Assembly (NCBI GenBank): GCA_951804985.1
Contig: OX638133.1
Span: forward strand, 27,186,963 to 27,250,962
Reading direction: 5' to 3'
DNA length: 64,000 nt
Source: Dryomyza anilis
Lineage: Eukaryota; Arthropoda; Insecta; Diptera; Dryomyzidae
Under the pieces are notes generated by a model. That model did no database searches and had not been told where the DNA came from. It saw nothing but the letters and a program-made list of their open reading frames with translations. Each line of letters starts with the position of its first letter. Positions within the stretch are counted from its first letter, which is position 1. Made by a program: the position numbers and the translations under genes. This document shows positions 9,616-21,309 of this stretch, one piece after another.

Positions 9616-10680
9616 GGGAAAGAATTGTATTGGATGAATTGAATTGAAAGAACTGCCAATGGAGGAATTTTTCTGGAATGAACTGTTTCGGTAAAAAATT
9701 GTTTAGAGTTTAAATTGTTCAGGAATGAAAATGTTTTAGCGAAAAATTGGTCTGGTAAAGTATTATAAGATGAAAAATAGTCCGACGAAGCCGTTTCTGG
9801 TAAGAACTATCAATGGAGAATTGTCCGGGGATGAATTGTCTCTGTATCCGAAAGTGTTGTCTGGGGATATTATCTGAGGAGAGTTACCTCGGTAAAGAGC
9901 TGTTTCGGAAGATTTACTTTGGCTAGAATGGTTGAATGAATAATTTTTAAAGCGAGCATTGAATTTTCATGGGATGATTTGTTTCAGAGAAAATATTGTC
10001 CTGGGAAGAATTTTCTTTAGTAAGAAAAGACCGGGGAAGGATTGTGTAGGGTAAAAATTGTATATGAAGAATTGTATTGCCAGAATTGTACTGGAATGAA
10101 TGGTTTCGAGAAAAAATTGGAAGAATTGTTCTGGAATGAATGGTTTCGAGAAAAAGTTTTCTAGGGATGGAATTGTTCAGCAAGATTGTTCAGGGATGAA
10201 AATGTCTCAGATATACATTGGCAGCGACGTATGCTTTGCTCTGGTAAGAATTACCAATGGAGAAATGAATGGGGATGAATTATTTCGGGGAAGCATTAAA
10301 TTGTCTTCGTTAAGTATTGTCCGGGGATATTATCTGGGGAGAGTTACCTCGGCAAAAAACTGTTTCGGGAAAGAGTTGTCTTCGATAAGTGTTGTCTCGG
10401 GTAATAGAAAAATTGTCCGGTGAAGATTTACTGTGGTTCGAATTGTTAAATGAAGACTTTTAAAAGTAAGACTTGCAAGACTTGTGCCGGGGAAGAATTT
10501 GGAAAGAACTGGAAAGAATTATCTTGGTAAGAATTTGTCCGAGAAATAATTGCGAGTAAAATAATAGTCTTGGAGAAAATAATACGAGGAATTATTATCA
10601 GGAAATGAGTTATTTAGAAGAATAATTGAATGGGAAAATTCTTGAAGAGTCGGGGATTATTATTGGACGGGAAAAGAATA
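9616..10680. repeat. Degenerate short-period satellite, right part
   Basis: Continuation of the 8690-9113 array after the MITE/SINE insertion: many GGAAGAATTGT, GAATGAATTGT and CCGGGGATATTATCTG words. AGAATTGTTCTGGAATGAAT-like units are near-identical at 10080-10150. The open frame at 10100-10423 lies wholly in the satellite and is not a gene. Confidence 0.7.
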
Positions 10681-11659
10681 TTTACTTTAATAAAATGGTA
10701 TTTTTACTAAAATATTTTTATTAAAACTTTGAAATATAATTTGAAAAAAAAAATATTTAAAAAAAAATAACAGATTATATTTTAATTAAATTTCAATAAC
10801 TTAATTAAGTTTCAGTTAAATCCACTTGACGGACGATACATAGTCATAATCAAAAAATAAACATTCAAATGAAAGACCACTTCAAATGAAATTTTTGGCA
10901 CTTCATGAAGTTTATCACATAAAAGTTTATCGCATAAAAGCTTTTAAGTCCAATTAAGCGGCTATGAAAGCCAGAATTTCCGCTGACGTACCTGATGCGT
11001 TGTTTCAAAAACAAAAATAACACAAGCTACACCGAACCAATAAAACTTTCAATTGGATTTGTGGCACGTTGTGTTGAGTGACGCACAATGGATGCGTTGT
11101 GCGTTGCGTCGTAATGCGTTTTACCATGTAAAACACCATGTTTGTTTAATCAATTTTGTCACTTTGGCAACTACAGGAAAATGTAAATTAAAATGTTTTA
11201 AATTCCATTTTCTTTTCAGTTAGCTTACATGTGAATTTAAATTTAACACTGTTAGGAAATAATAAATAACAAATGAAGTTAAATAAAATGTATAGAAACT
11301 TACTCAAATTTTAAGATATAAAGTTTGGTTTATGTAGTTGATATCTCTAGGATGTTAAATTGTAACGTCTCTTAAAATAATAATTTAAAATTAAAAAATG
11401 TTGCTCCGCGCACTCCCAGATGTATATGTGAAACGTCGAAGGTACAACAAAAATGAAAACCGGACTTTTTGTAAAAAAATAACTATTTTTCCAAAAAGAA
11501 AATAACATGTCCCTCTCCTTGTGTGGAGAAATTTTTTGAAAATTTTTGAAAAAAAAAATTTTTTTTTACATTTTTTTCTGTTATTTTTTAATTAAAAGTT
11601 TTACACCAACAATTTTATTTCGAATAATTTTCTAAAAAAAAAAATGTTTTTTTTGAAAA
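10681..11659. other. No gene seen; AT-rich unclassified sequence
   Basis: Includes a less AT-rich patch at about 10970-11130 (GCTGACGTACCTGATGCGTT, TGCGTTGTGCGTTGCGTCG). No exon or known repeat is recognised. Confidence 0.5.
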
Positions 11660-11930
11660 ATTCGTAAAATAATATTATATTCATAAATATTATGAACAAA
11701 TTCATCAATTTGATGATTGAAATTCATTGAATTGAATATTTCGTTCTTCACTATGATGTTCGATAGTACGAATAATTTCATATATATAATGAATATGATG
11801 AATCTGGTGGTTGGTCAAAAAATTCATAATATTTATGAATCATAAATTTGATGAATCTGGTAGTTGGTCAAAAAATTCATAATATTTATGAATCATAAAT
11901 TTGATGAATTTTATTTCGGTGCATGCACAG
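11660..11930. repeat. ATTCAT-type dispersed repeat, uninterrupted copy
   Basis: Matches the sequence flanking the mariner at 38516-39777, but here the site reads TTCATATATATAATGAAT without an insertion. A unit of about 56 bp ending GGTCAAAAAATTCATAATAT is tandemly duplicated at 11805-11910. From 11931 to 12366 I see only unclassified AT-rich sequence. Confidence 0.75.
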
Positions 11931-12380
11931 AAAACCTTTGGTACTTTCTTGATCCCACCAAAATCAAAAAAGATGAAAAATCATTAAAAACAGATAACAA
12001 GGAATGTTAGGTCACACGAAATATTTTAAAGTAGAGACATTTTCATAGCACGTTCTAAGCAGACTTTCAATACCAAATGCCATCAAGGTTGTAAACGAAA
12101 TTATTTCTACATTAAAAAAAAAATAAATAACATGGTAAAAGAAAAAATTATATCACAAATGAAGAACAATACTCCATAGTTTTTATAAATAGTTAAAGAT
12201 TTAAATTTCTAAATGAGATAGGCTGAATTTCCGTATTATAGTCTTCCAGCCCACCATCAGCCGTTGGACACCTATTTTTACAATTTGTTTGATAACGCTA
12301 ATCCAACAAGCGCTTATTTTATTTCAGTTTTGGAAATGTTCAATATTTTTCAATATTTTTGGAGGGTTACATCCTTTTGA

Positions 12381-12690
12381 GCCGCGGTTGCTCAGTGGTT
12401 AGTGCGTTGGACTGCGAGCCGAAAGGTCCCCGGTTCAAGCATGGACTGGGGCTAACAACATCTTTTCATAGAAACATTTTTCTATACTGCGCTACCTCTC
12501 GTCAGTAAATGGCAAACCTACGATAGTAAAGCTATTGCCTATGAAAAGCTCTCACCCGCCGTTCGGATTCGGCAATAAACTGTAGGCCCCTCCACTTTGA
12601 GTACAAATATAACACGCACAACTGAAAATGGTGAGAGAGCTCGGCCGAAGTTCTGTACAGGACTGTAGCGCCAAACTATTATTATTATTA
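12381..12690 (+). mobile_element. tRNA-derived SINE, copy 3, with perfect 14-bp target duplication
   Basis: Best-preserved copy. Head GCCGCGGTTGCTCAGTGGTT (box A, about 12388-12399), TTGGACTGCGAGCC anticodon-arm-like segment, box B GGTTCAAGC at 12432-12440. A tRNA-unrelated body of about 240 bp and an (ATT)n tail follow. TTACATCCTTTTGA occurs at both 12367-12380 and 12691-12704, a clean target-site duplication. Related copies: 7033-7320, 9231-9535, 25173-25476, 42602-42745, 63853-64000. SINEs of this type are transcribed by RNA polymerase III and copied by a partner LINE (family knowledge). No partner LINE is seen here. Confidence 0.95.
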
Positions 12691-12704
12691 TTACATCCTT
12701 TTGA

Positions 12705-13940
12705 ACAAATTGTATTATATTATTCCATACGGGTTTCAACCGTCCCTCGATCGTTAATTTCGATCTTTAATCCAAGGCAAAGCCTCATATGTTTCAAATC
12801 TGAAGAATATTGTAAGGCGTAATCCCACTATTCGGAACTATTATTGAAATTGTGAACCGATCGAAGGACATCCAGACTTGAGTTCTTCCTGAATTTAGAA
12901 CTCAGAAATACAATAATATTGCAATATTTTAAAACCACTTGTAATTCGGACCAGTAATAGATCAAACGCCAACGAATCGACCGTACGTTGGTCGGACGTA
13001 GCTCCCAACAGTCAATACTTAAACTTGTTATGGGTTGGTGAATTTGTATGTCATATTAAATGTACATCTACCGGATGTTCCTTATCTTTGTTTAAAATCG
13101 GGATTATCAAATGATATTGTTAATCCGTATACATACCTATTTTCATGTTTTGTATGATTTGTTAGACATTTTAACTTTTAAACATTTTTTCAAAGGCTTT
13201 CTAATTATTTGGCCAAATTGTAAATTAAATTAAAACATGTTTTTTTTTATCTAAAAACTGCGGGTTACTTTGATAAATGCATTTTGTTTGCGCATCTGTG
13301 CGTACTGTTAATGAGCCTGATTAAGACACTAAAGCACGCATGAACTCGCAAATGAACAGAATAAAAAAAAAATGCGTTGCGTAAGGAGTACAAAAAAAAT
13401 CACAAAACAGAAATGGCGGCATTTGAAAGGCTTTGATCAAAATTTATTTTAACACATACAACATGAAAAAAGTTAAATAATACTGCACAATATAACTGCA
13501 CTAAATTCATTTTAAAAATTTTTAAATTTAATTTATAAATAAAATTAATAAAAAAAAAACGAAAAGAAATAAAATGTTAAATATCTTATAGGTCTATGGA
13601 CTAGCTACCTCCCACTCAATAAAAACTTAATGCTGTACAAAATCACCCACTAATTTGATTATTGTATTTGCATCTGTTTGTTGTTACACTTACAAAAGAC
13701 ATGAAATGAACTCCGCAAATGACGTGTGCTTGTTGTTGTGTTCAATTTACCGTTACACAAGTGATCGAAGAAAGCAAAAACAAAACACATGTAAAGTTCG
13801 GACCAAGGACCAGTCTCTTGTTCTTCGAAATATTGTTTTGCGAGAAACAACACGTAATTGATTTTGTACAATAAGAAGATTTTTTTTTACGGGGAGGAGG
13901 GAAGAGACGCTTAATTGGCACTATTTTCATAGACATTCTT
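12705..13940. other. No gene seen
   Basis: Unclassified sequence. Frames at 13655-13936 are short, overlap on both strands and show no recognisable domain. Confidence 0.5.
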
Positions 13941-14113
13941 ACAGCCGTATTCTAGTAAGCAATGACAATTGACAATGACAATTTATTCAGACTTTTACGT
14001 CAATATACATAGAAAATAAAAATGACAGAATACGAAATAGTGACAATTGTGACAAAGCGCACTATTGTGACCGTTTTTAATTTGTGACTCGTTCCAGAAT
14101 AGGGCAGTAAATT
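13941..14113. mobile_element. Small TIR element (TTACAGCCSTATTC termini)
   Basis: The left end TTACAGCCGTATTCTAG pairs with the right end CAGAATAGGGCAGTAAA. A related right end (GAATAGGGCTGTAAAT) lies at about 41326-41341, next to CAATTTCGTATTCTGTCA that also resembles this element. About 173 bp, non-coding. Confidence 0.55.
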
Positions 14114-14344
14114 AACATTTTCACTATGTATACATTTTAAAACCACTTGTAATTGGCTAATTCCATAAAATCTAACACAGTGTATTAGTCAAGTATCGTA
14201 TTTCAAGCATGTAACCAATTGAAAACTAGAAACACTTAGCATGAACGGATGTAAGCCATGTTAAGACTTTCAATTTTTTTCATATATATCATGATTGCTA
14301 GAAAGACACTTACGAAAGTCGAAATTAAAAAAAAATACTAATAT

Positions 14345-14375
14345 TTCTAGACAAAAAGAATTTTAAATAAATTAA

Positions 14376-14418
<43 letters not shown>

Positions 14419-14450
14419 ATTAATAAATAAATAAATTAATAAATAAATAT
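14345..14450. repeat. (TAAA)n microsatellite
   Basis: Simple AAAT/TAAA repeat with a few TTAA interruptions. Confidence 0.95.
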
Positions 14451-14658
14451 GGAAACTTCATTCTAGGCTAGATCAATTGGATTTAAATTCAATACATAAT
14501 TTAGATCTTAATTAATTCAGATCATATTTAAAAATACTATGCTTCTTTTGTTAAGTTCTATAAATTTATACCCTGAGGATTGGTATATGAATTAAATTTT
14601 ATAAAAATCATTCAGATGTTTTGAAAGCATGACTCACATGTGAAATCTATCAGGATCA

Positions 14659-15342
14659 CACAGAAAAAAGTATCGTTCGTCATATTGACAAACGACGTAC
14701 ATCAAACTGTTTTCGTAATATTGACAAACAAGTTAATCAATATAACGTACAAGCATACATGTTTAATGTACAGTTTATCAATATTACGTATCGGAATCAT
14801 CAATCTCAAGCTCTCATGTATACACAGAATAAGCATTAACAAATACAGGAATTGTGTAATGGCGAAAAATCAATAAGACGCCATGCTGCAAACGTGTCGA
14901 AGAATCTATTTTCTTGTTTTCAATAAATATATTTCTTATTCGGAAAGTTCATATTCAGAAAATCATAACAAAGCCGGCTACTTCAATTAAAATACATTAA
15001 GTTTCAATACTTATTCCCAAATTCGTAGTCAAATTAATTTCATCAATTTGACTATAAATTTGTGTGATTTAATTACTATTTATTTAAATTTTATTAGCGA
15101 TTTTAATCAATATTATTAAATAAGTTGTCAATACTACGTACGATGTAGTATATCAATTGAATACACGCATTCGTAATATTGACGTGCACTGTACTTTAAA
15201 AGCTTTCTATTTGTTAGAAAATCTCGATTGATTAACACAATTCGTAATAGCGACGAACGCGATCATCGGTTGATATATGATTAAATGGTTTGTCGTATTG
15301 ATCTACAAGTTCTTTGTATTTACGTGACTGTTTGGTTCTGTG
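14659..15342. mobile_element. Possible TIR element with CACAGAAA ends
   Basis: Opens CACAGAAAAAAGTATCGTTCGTC and closes TGTTTGGTTCTGTG. The interior repeats CGTAATATTGACAAAC-like words in both orientations. No ORF of note. Inferred from termini only. Confidence 0.45.
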
Positions 15343-15418
15343 CAGTGACCGCAAAGAACCGGAATTGGAACTGCTAACGGAACCGCTTCGATTTTTGGAA
15401 CTAGAATCGAAATTAGTT
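15343..15418. repeat. GGAACCGGAATCG-type degenerate repeat
   Basis: Short-period words (AAGAACCGGAATTGGAAC, GGAACCGCTTCG) shared with 16920-17120 and, inverted, 26225-26660. The larger blocks share GGGTTTTAATCC/GGGACTAAAACCC phrases, so this is probably one dispersed repeat. Confidence 0.5.
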
Positions 15419-15600
15419 CAGAAAAAAATGTACATCATATTGATGAACACCGTTCTTCAAACCATGATTCATTGTAAGAACCACTCATAATATTAATGAC
15501 TACCGACATCAATGTTATGAATGCTATCATAAATATGATGAACGCTTGATAATTGTCGAAAAAGTGTTCTTTAATATGATGAAATTCTGTGGCAATATGA
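15419..15600. repeat. ATTCAT-type dispersed repeat
   Basis: CAGAAAAAAATGTACATCATATTG start, as at about 37932. Runs through ACCATGATTCATTGTA and TGATGAACGCTTGATAATTG, both repeated at 37970-38080. Confidence 0.7.
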
Positions 15601-15954
15601 AATAAAAGATAAGTCTATTTTTTAAACTTTTCAGGAGAGCATTTTTTAACTTTACAACTGATTCTGGAAATGATCTTTAAAAATGATTTAAAAATTATGT
15701 GTGCAAATTTAAGAAAACTTAAATAAAATAAATGTCTGCAAAATGTTTTTGTTACAATTTTTTTGAAAGTTTTTTTTTTTTAATAAAAATAAATATTTTA
15801 TAACAAGTAGATATGCTTTTCATTTTTTTTTTTTTTGTTATATTTCAGCAACTATTGGGAGGATCAGTGTTAAAATTTGACACAGAATTAATTCGTATAT
15901 CAGGATTATGATGGTATTAATAACTCAATTTGAGCATATCTCGAGTTATGTTGT

Positions 15955-16370
15955 TAATTCACAGAATTGTATGTGAAAAATACGTTTCTCATATTAATGA
16001 ACAAAATCATAAAATACAACATATTTTACTTCATATTGCAGAATGCTGTTCATCAAACCATATTTCAATAAAAACGTTTATGTTTCGTTCATATTTTGGC
16101 GTACTTCTCAGTTCTCAAGTAGTTCTAGTATTTTATTTTTTATATAATACTTGCTCGACATGCATAAATTAGTAAAATGTTTTATAATACATTTATTTAT
16201 AATTACAAATCTTTATAATAAAAAGTTATACTGGAAAAAACATTTTTTTTCGGACAAATTTTTTCGAATAAAATTTTTTTCTCGGAATTTTTTTAAATTG
16301 TTCTGTTTTTTTGTAAATAAAATTTTTACAACTATACTTTTTTTCGAATTATTTTCTAACATCATTTTTT
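15955..16370. repeat. ATTCAT-type dispersed repeat, left of MITE insertion
   Basis: GAATGCTGTTCATCAAACC and TTCTCAAGTAGTTCTAG match 1-150. A TTTTTTCGAATAATTTT-like low-complexity tract follows. The MITE at 16373-16675 interrupts the repeat. Confidence 0.6.
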
Positions 16371-16372
16371 TC

Positions 16373-16675
16373 AAGGGTTTTTCAACAGGGACGCTACAAA
16401 AGTAGAGCGACAGGGACAGCAAACGACGCCATATTTCTTGCCGCTCTTTTGACATTTCTCTTCAGTAAGGTTTGCCATTTCATGATGGAAAGATATACGA
16501 GCCAACAACGAGTCGAAATTATTAAAATTTACTACCGAAATTCGAATTCGTATATATTTCCAACATGAAATGGCAAACCTTACTGAAGAGAAATGTCAAA
16601 AGAGCGGCAAGAAATATGTCGTCGTTTGCTGTCCCTGTCGCTCTACTTTTGTAGCGTCCCTGTTGAAAAACCCTT
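16373..16675. mobile_element. Foldback MITE derived from the rosa-like mariner, copy 2
   Basis: Nearly symmetrical element of 303 bp. Left end AAGGGTTTTTCAACAGGG, right end CCCTGTTGAAAAACCCTT. The arms of about 130 bp are the 5' end of the mariner, including ATGATGGAAAGATATACGAG at the transposase start. The right TA is present (16676-16677); the left flank reads TC, so that half of the duplication is mutated. Unlike copy 1, both arms keep the CTACTTTTGTAGCG segment. Confidence 0.87.
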
Positions 16676-16895
16676 TATATTCATAAATATTATGAACAAA
16701 ATCATGTCGATTCAAATTTATTGTATTGAATATTTCGTTCTTCACTATGAAGTTCGATAGTATGAATAAGTTCATGTATATAACTAATGCATTCATCGAT
16801 ATGTCATTTAATGAATAGTGGTATCAATATGATGAATCTGGTAGTTCATAAGATTTATGAATAAATTCATCATTTTGATGATTTTTTTTTCTGTG
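16676..16895. repeat. ATTCAT-type dispersed repeat, right of MITE insertion
   Basis: TATTTCGTTCTTCACTATGA, TTCGATAGTATGAATAAG and TGAATCTGGTAGTTCATAAG match 11720-11860 and 38470-38510. Ends TTTTTTTTTCTGTGTA. Confidence 0.75.
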
Positions 16896-16917
16896 TATAT
16901 ATATATATATATTTTTT

Positions 16918-17125
16918 TTTGGCTGGAAACTGAATCAGAACCGCTATTTTAAAAATCATGGAAACAGAATCGGAACCGATATTCCAAAGGGTTTTAATCC
17001 GTATCAGAATTAAAACCCGGAATCGGAACTGTTTTGATTTTGGAACCGAAATCGAAACCTTTCATCCAAACATGTGTGGAACCAGGAACCGAAATCGGAA
17101 TCGGAAATAAAAAATTGTTTTTGTT
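16918..17125. repeat. GGAACCG/CGGAATC degenerate repeat
   Basis: Words such as ATCGGAACCGATATTCC and GAACCGAAATCGAAACC, shared with 15343-15418 and, inverted, 26225-26660. Confidence 0.5.
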
Positions 17126-18589
17126 AGAATCGGACTGAAAACAAAATAAAAGTGGTAACACTTACATATAATTAAGGGGAGAAAAAAAGAGATTAATACT
17201 TGAAGAGAAAAAAATAAAGAGACTCTTATTGAAGATGTAAACGCGGTTTAATCAGAAATGATTTGATAACAGCAAAGTCAAATACTTGAAGAACTTGAAA
17301 AAAAAACCACCGATTACAGACAGTATTAATTTAGCGATTTTTTGTGATTAAGTAGTTAATTATAGGCAGCACTTGTTTTTGGGTTATTTTTTTGTTGTTG
17401 TTGGTGTTGATTTCAGCTGAACGATTGAATGACTTTTGCACGAACAACGACGTCAGTGGGCCGATAAACCGCGCACATTTGCTTGACGAGTACAAGTACA
17501 ACAACAAAAACAATAAGAAGGACAATCACAGCAACAAATGAACGATTAGAGCGGGAGAAACAAAAAAGGAGTTTGGGGTGGTCAAGGCGACTTTGATATA
17601 TGCTACACGGCGTACATACTGCTTAGGTGTAAGATGGAAAAAATTATGTTAAACACAAAAAAAACATCTTTTCTGAAAATAGATAATTTTTGATTTAATT
17701 AGAAAAAATATTCCCGAATGGAAATTGGTTAAGGTAAACCTTATGTTGCATCCGTGCCTTATCAGAATACGATAAGGCATTTCTACCAAAGGACATCTGA
17801 AATGATTCTGATCAGGGTCGTCTAGGGTAATCCAAATTTCAAATTCATGTAAGGCAATCCTGATCTTAACCTACTTAATGGAACCCGGAGTGGAAGCTCG
17901 TAACTCGATGTCAGTAGAAAACGAGAGAGTTTATATCGTTTTTGCATCACGTTTCTCCATATATTATCGAACTGACGTTTGTAGCTATTCAACATCACTT
18001 AAAGTATCGTTTTCAGCTGACAAATATCGTAATAAATAGCATGTTTATAAAAAAAAAATTAATAGGAAAAACAATTAAGATTTTAAAACATACACAAAAA
18101 AAACAAAATAGTGCGTTCTAAAAACAGTCGTTGTGCTGTGTTAAGTCTTTACAGAATAAAAACCTTTTAGCTTTTGTAAAAAAATATGCACAATTTTTTT
18201 TTTAAATTTAAGTTGGACTTAAATTCAAATTAAGTTTGTTGTTCTGATTGAAAAAACGTAGTATTATAATATGTTCTGATATTATTAAATAAATTTTATA
18301 ATATAATTGGGTAAAAAAATTATTCTAATAAAATATAACATAATAAATATTCATCTCCATCATCTCGAGTGGAAATCAGATGAGCCTGATTGGATCTGAT
18401 AATTATATTCTTGACCAAATTTCCACTCAGGCGGTTTTGAGTAAACTATTAAATAAAAAATTGCTTTTTTTTACAATCATCTGTTTAACCAAAATTAAAA
18501 TAAGAATGCATTCAAATATCGCTACTCAACAAGTTTTTTTCCATAGACATCACATACATTAATTCTATATAATTCTGCTGAGTTTGACT
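17126..18589. other. No gene seen; unclassified sequence
   Basis: Short frames only. The stretch 17390-17540 has AACAACAAC-type codon-like repeats, but neither strand gives a recognisable protein. Confidence 0.45.
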
Positions 18590-19500
18590 GCCCAGTCTCC
18601 GAGGCATTCGATCCTCGAAGTTTTCTCGAACTAATTTCGATATCAAAGTTCGATCTTGTCGCTCAATCGCTTCTAATTTTCAAACATGAAAATTTACGGA
18701 CAAGATAAGATACGTTATTTAAACATTTATCACATCGATATTGCTATATTTTTCGAAGCAATTTCGAACTTTGATTATTTTTTCTTCAATATCGTTCCGA
18801 TTACGAACAATTTCTCATACCGAGAATACTCCGATAGAACGCATTGATATCTACCTACAATGTTGGGTAGATATCAACGTTGTGAGAACGGATCCGATAT
18901 CGAAACGAATGGCATACTGGGTGCATATTGAGTTTTTTTCTATTACGTAACGTTTATGACAAAATTGCTTTAGTATTTTTAAGCCGTTCTCACCCCCTAC
19001 TTGAATAAAAAATAATATACTTCTGTGGAAAAATAGTTTAACAAAAAAAACTTAAACGCAATTTTTCTTTAAATTCTCTATACTAATTTTAATATACTAA
19101 TGAATGCTACATTTCCGATTCCCCAGCCTGCCATGTCTCGGATACCTTCGATGCTTCGAAGCTTTCTCGAATAACTTCGATAAAAAAGTTCGATCTCGTT
19201 GCATTCTCAATTCTAATTTTTAAAAATGTTTGTACATTCAAATTCTTTGACATGATATGATATTTAAAAAGTTATTAAATCGATATCGTAATATTTTTCG
19301 CAGCAATCTCGAACTTTGATCATGTTTTTCTTCGATATCGTTAGGATTTCGAAAAATTTCTCGTATCGAGAAAACTCCGACAGAACGTTTCGATATCTAC
19401 CTACCATCTAGGTTTAATTTGACTCTCGATATCGTTACGAGAGCTGATTCGATATCGTGTGATTTCTCCATCTACTAGCATTGATCTCGTAATCGATACG
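18590..19500. repeat. Two diverged copies of a CGATA-rich unit
   Basis: About 18600-18960 and 19130-19500 align through CGAAGTTTTCTCGAAC/CGAAGCTTTCTCGAAT, TTCGATCTTGTCGC/TTCGATCTCGTTGC, TCGAACTTTGAT and GATATCTACCTAC. Both carry many CGATA/TATCG words. A third tail (GCATACTCAGTTTTTTCCTA) is at 19785-19805 and an inverse tail near 20270-20300. In copy 1, TTGATATCTACC and GGTAGATATCAA (18844-18855, 18866-18877) form a 12-bp hairpin. A relative may be at 58375-58540. Confidence 0.55.
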
Positions 19501-20395
19501 ACGTTTTTAAGATAATTGAATCTAAACTCTGAAAAATTTGATTTTTTTAAAGATTTGTTTTACCTATTTCGATTTAAAGCTAAATAAAAACATAATGTAT
19601 GGTTATCCAGAGTATAGTCCAAACTAACTATCAAAACTACTAACATTTTTTTATTTGATCCACGTTTTAAAATATTCCCTGAGAATTCAATTTTCAATAA
19701 AATCAATTTTCAATAAAAAAATACTAATGCCCATAATCTGAAAATATCATTAATTCATATATAAAGTATGCTTATTCTTATTGCATACTCAGTTTTTTCC
19801 TATATCGTAGCGTTTTTGAGAAATTGTTGGGTAAAAATGGCTATTTTTCAGTAATTTGTATGTAAAATATAGAAGCATTTTAAATTTTAACAATTTTTGA
19901 CGTAAACTGTGTAGATAGAGCATATTTTAAAAATGAGTACCGATACAAAATAAGTAGTAATTTTCAACGTTAGTTTGAACTGTGCTCTGCATAACCATAA
20001 ATCATTTTCTTATTTATCATTAGATTCAAAATGCTAAAAAATCGTTCAAAAATATTTTTAAAAATTAATATTTTTCAAGTTTAGAATAAAATATCTTAAA
20101 AACCTTTCTGAATAATAACATTTATTGGCATATTGTAATTAGTCTATACATTTCGAAGACAAATTACGTTTACAGTTTTGTGGAAAACAGGTTCTGTAAG
20201 GGACTGTACTTTTTAAATTCTAAAAAGTGGCTGAAAAGGGTCTGAAAATTCGAGAGCAATTTTCTTTAAAACGTTACGTAATAGAAAAAAACTGAATATG
20301 CAGTCAAAATCAGCAACCGCGTATTATATAGAATTGATGTATGGGTTATCCACGGCAAAGATTTTCTCTGGTTTTGTTGAGTAATATTATTTAGA

Positions 20396-20819
20396 AATTA
20401 CGTAGATCGGATTCGTTTATGGAATACCCTAGATATTGTCCTAATTTTTTTGTAGAAAGTCGATGTAATTAGACTAAGTAGACTTCAATATAACCAAAAC
20501 TTTAAAATGTTATACCTCCTTAGTAGGTCAGATTGTATAATATTTTAAAATTTTGGAGAATGTAGAGTTAAACGACATAGGAGACGTACACAAAATTACG
20601 TAGATCGGGTCCGTTTATAGCATATCGGGTCCGTTTATGGAATACCCTAGATATTGTCCGAATGCATTTTTTTTTTGGGTCATGGCGTCTCTAATATAAG
20701 CAAAACTTTCATAACCCCTAACTTTTAAATGCAGGAGTTAAAAAATCGAAGTATGACCATCTTAATAGGTCACAAGGTATAACATTTTTAAGTTTTGGGG
20801 AGTGTAGAGTTAAACGACA
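20396..20819. repeat. Tandem duplication, two units
   Basis: AATTACGTAGATCGG...GAATACCCTAGATATTGTCC occurs at 20396-20445 and again at 20593-20660. GGAGAATGTAGAGTTAAACG (about 20554) matches GGGGAGTGTAGAGTTAAACG (about 20797). The second unit holds a small extra duplication of ATCGGGTCCGTTTAT. Confidence 0.75.
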
Positions 20820-20821
20820 TA

Positions 20822-21034
20822 CACCCAGAAAAAATACTATATAAATAATAGTTTTTTACTATTAAAAATAGTCAATAGGATAAATTATTATTTTAATCGG
20901 AAAATACCATAAAATACTAGAAAATACATTGCCATTGAGTTTATATGAAAAGATTTATTTATTGTATACTATTAAATCAATAATTGTTCTATTGACCAAT
21001 TTTAATGGGATTTGAGGGAATTTTTTTCTGGGTG
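20822..21034. mobile_element. TA-flanked MITE (CACCCAG family), about 213 bp
   Basis: Left end CACCCAGAAAAAATACTATA, right end AATTTTTTTCTGGGTG, next to TA at 20820-20821. Body phrases (TAGTTTTTTACTATTAAAAA, ATTGACCAATTTTAATGGGA) recur in the copies at 29411, 35709, 43466 and 55560. Non-coding. The TA duplication suggests Tc1/mariner-type mobilisation. 21035-21309 shows nothing recognisable. Confidence 0.88.
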
Positions 21035-21309
21035 TGGATGCATATACCAAAACTTCACACCAGCCATCTTAAATAAAACAAAAAATAATTAAATAATCAA
21101 AAAGTGCCAACATTGAACGACATTGAACTTATCTCTAATTAGACATTTTAAAAGTTAGAACAGATTAATTGAAATAGACTAAAAAAATTATAACAGATTT
21201 AAAGTAAATACCCTGGAATACAATGTACCCTAAGCGATAGTGTAGGGTAGCAAAATATCAAAACATTTCAAGAGCGAACAATTTGTGTCGTACGGAACTC
21301 GCGTATTCC

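Noticed and set aside
10100..10423. 107-codon plus-strand frame
   Set aside because: Entirely within the GGGGAAGAATTGTCT satellite, no domain.
12381..12450. Possible functional tRNA gene
   Set aside because: The head has box A and B but poor stems, and continues into a dispersed body with (ATT)n tail and target duplication: it is a SINE.
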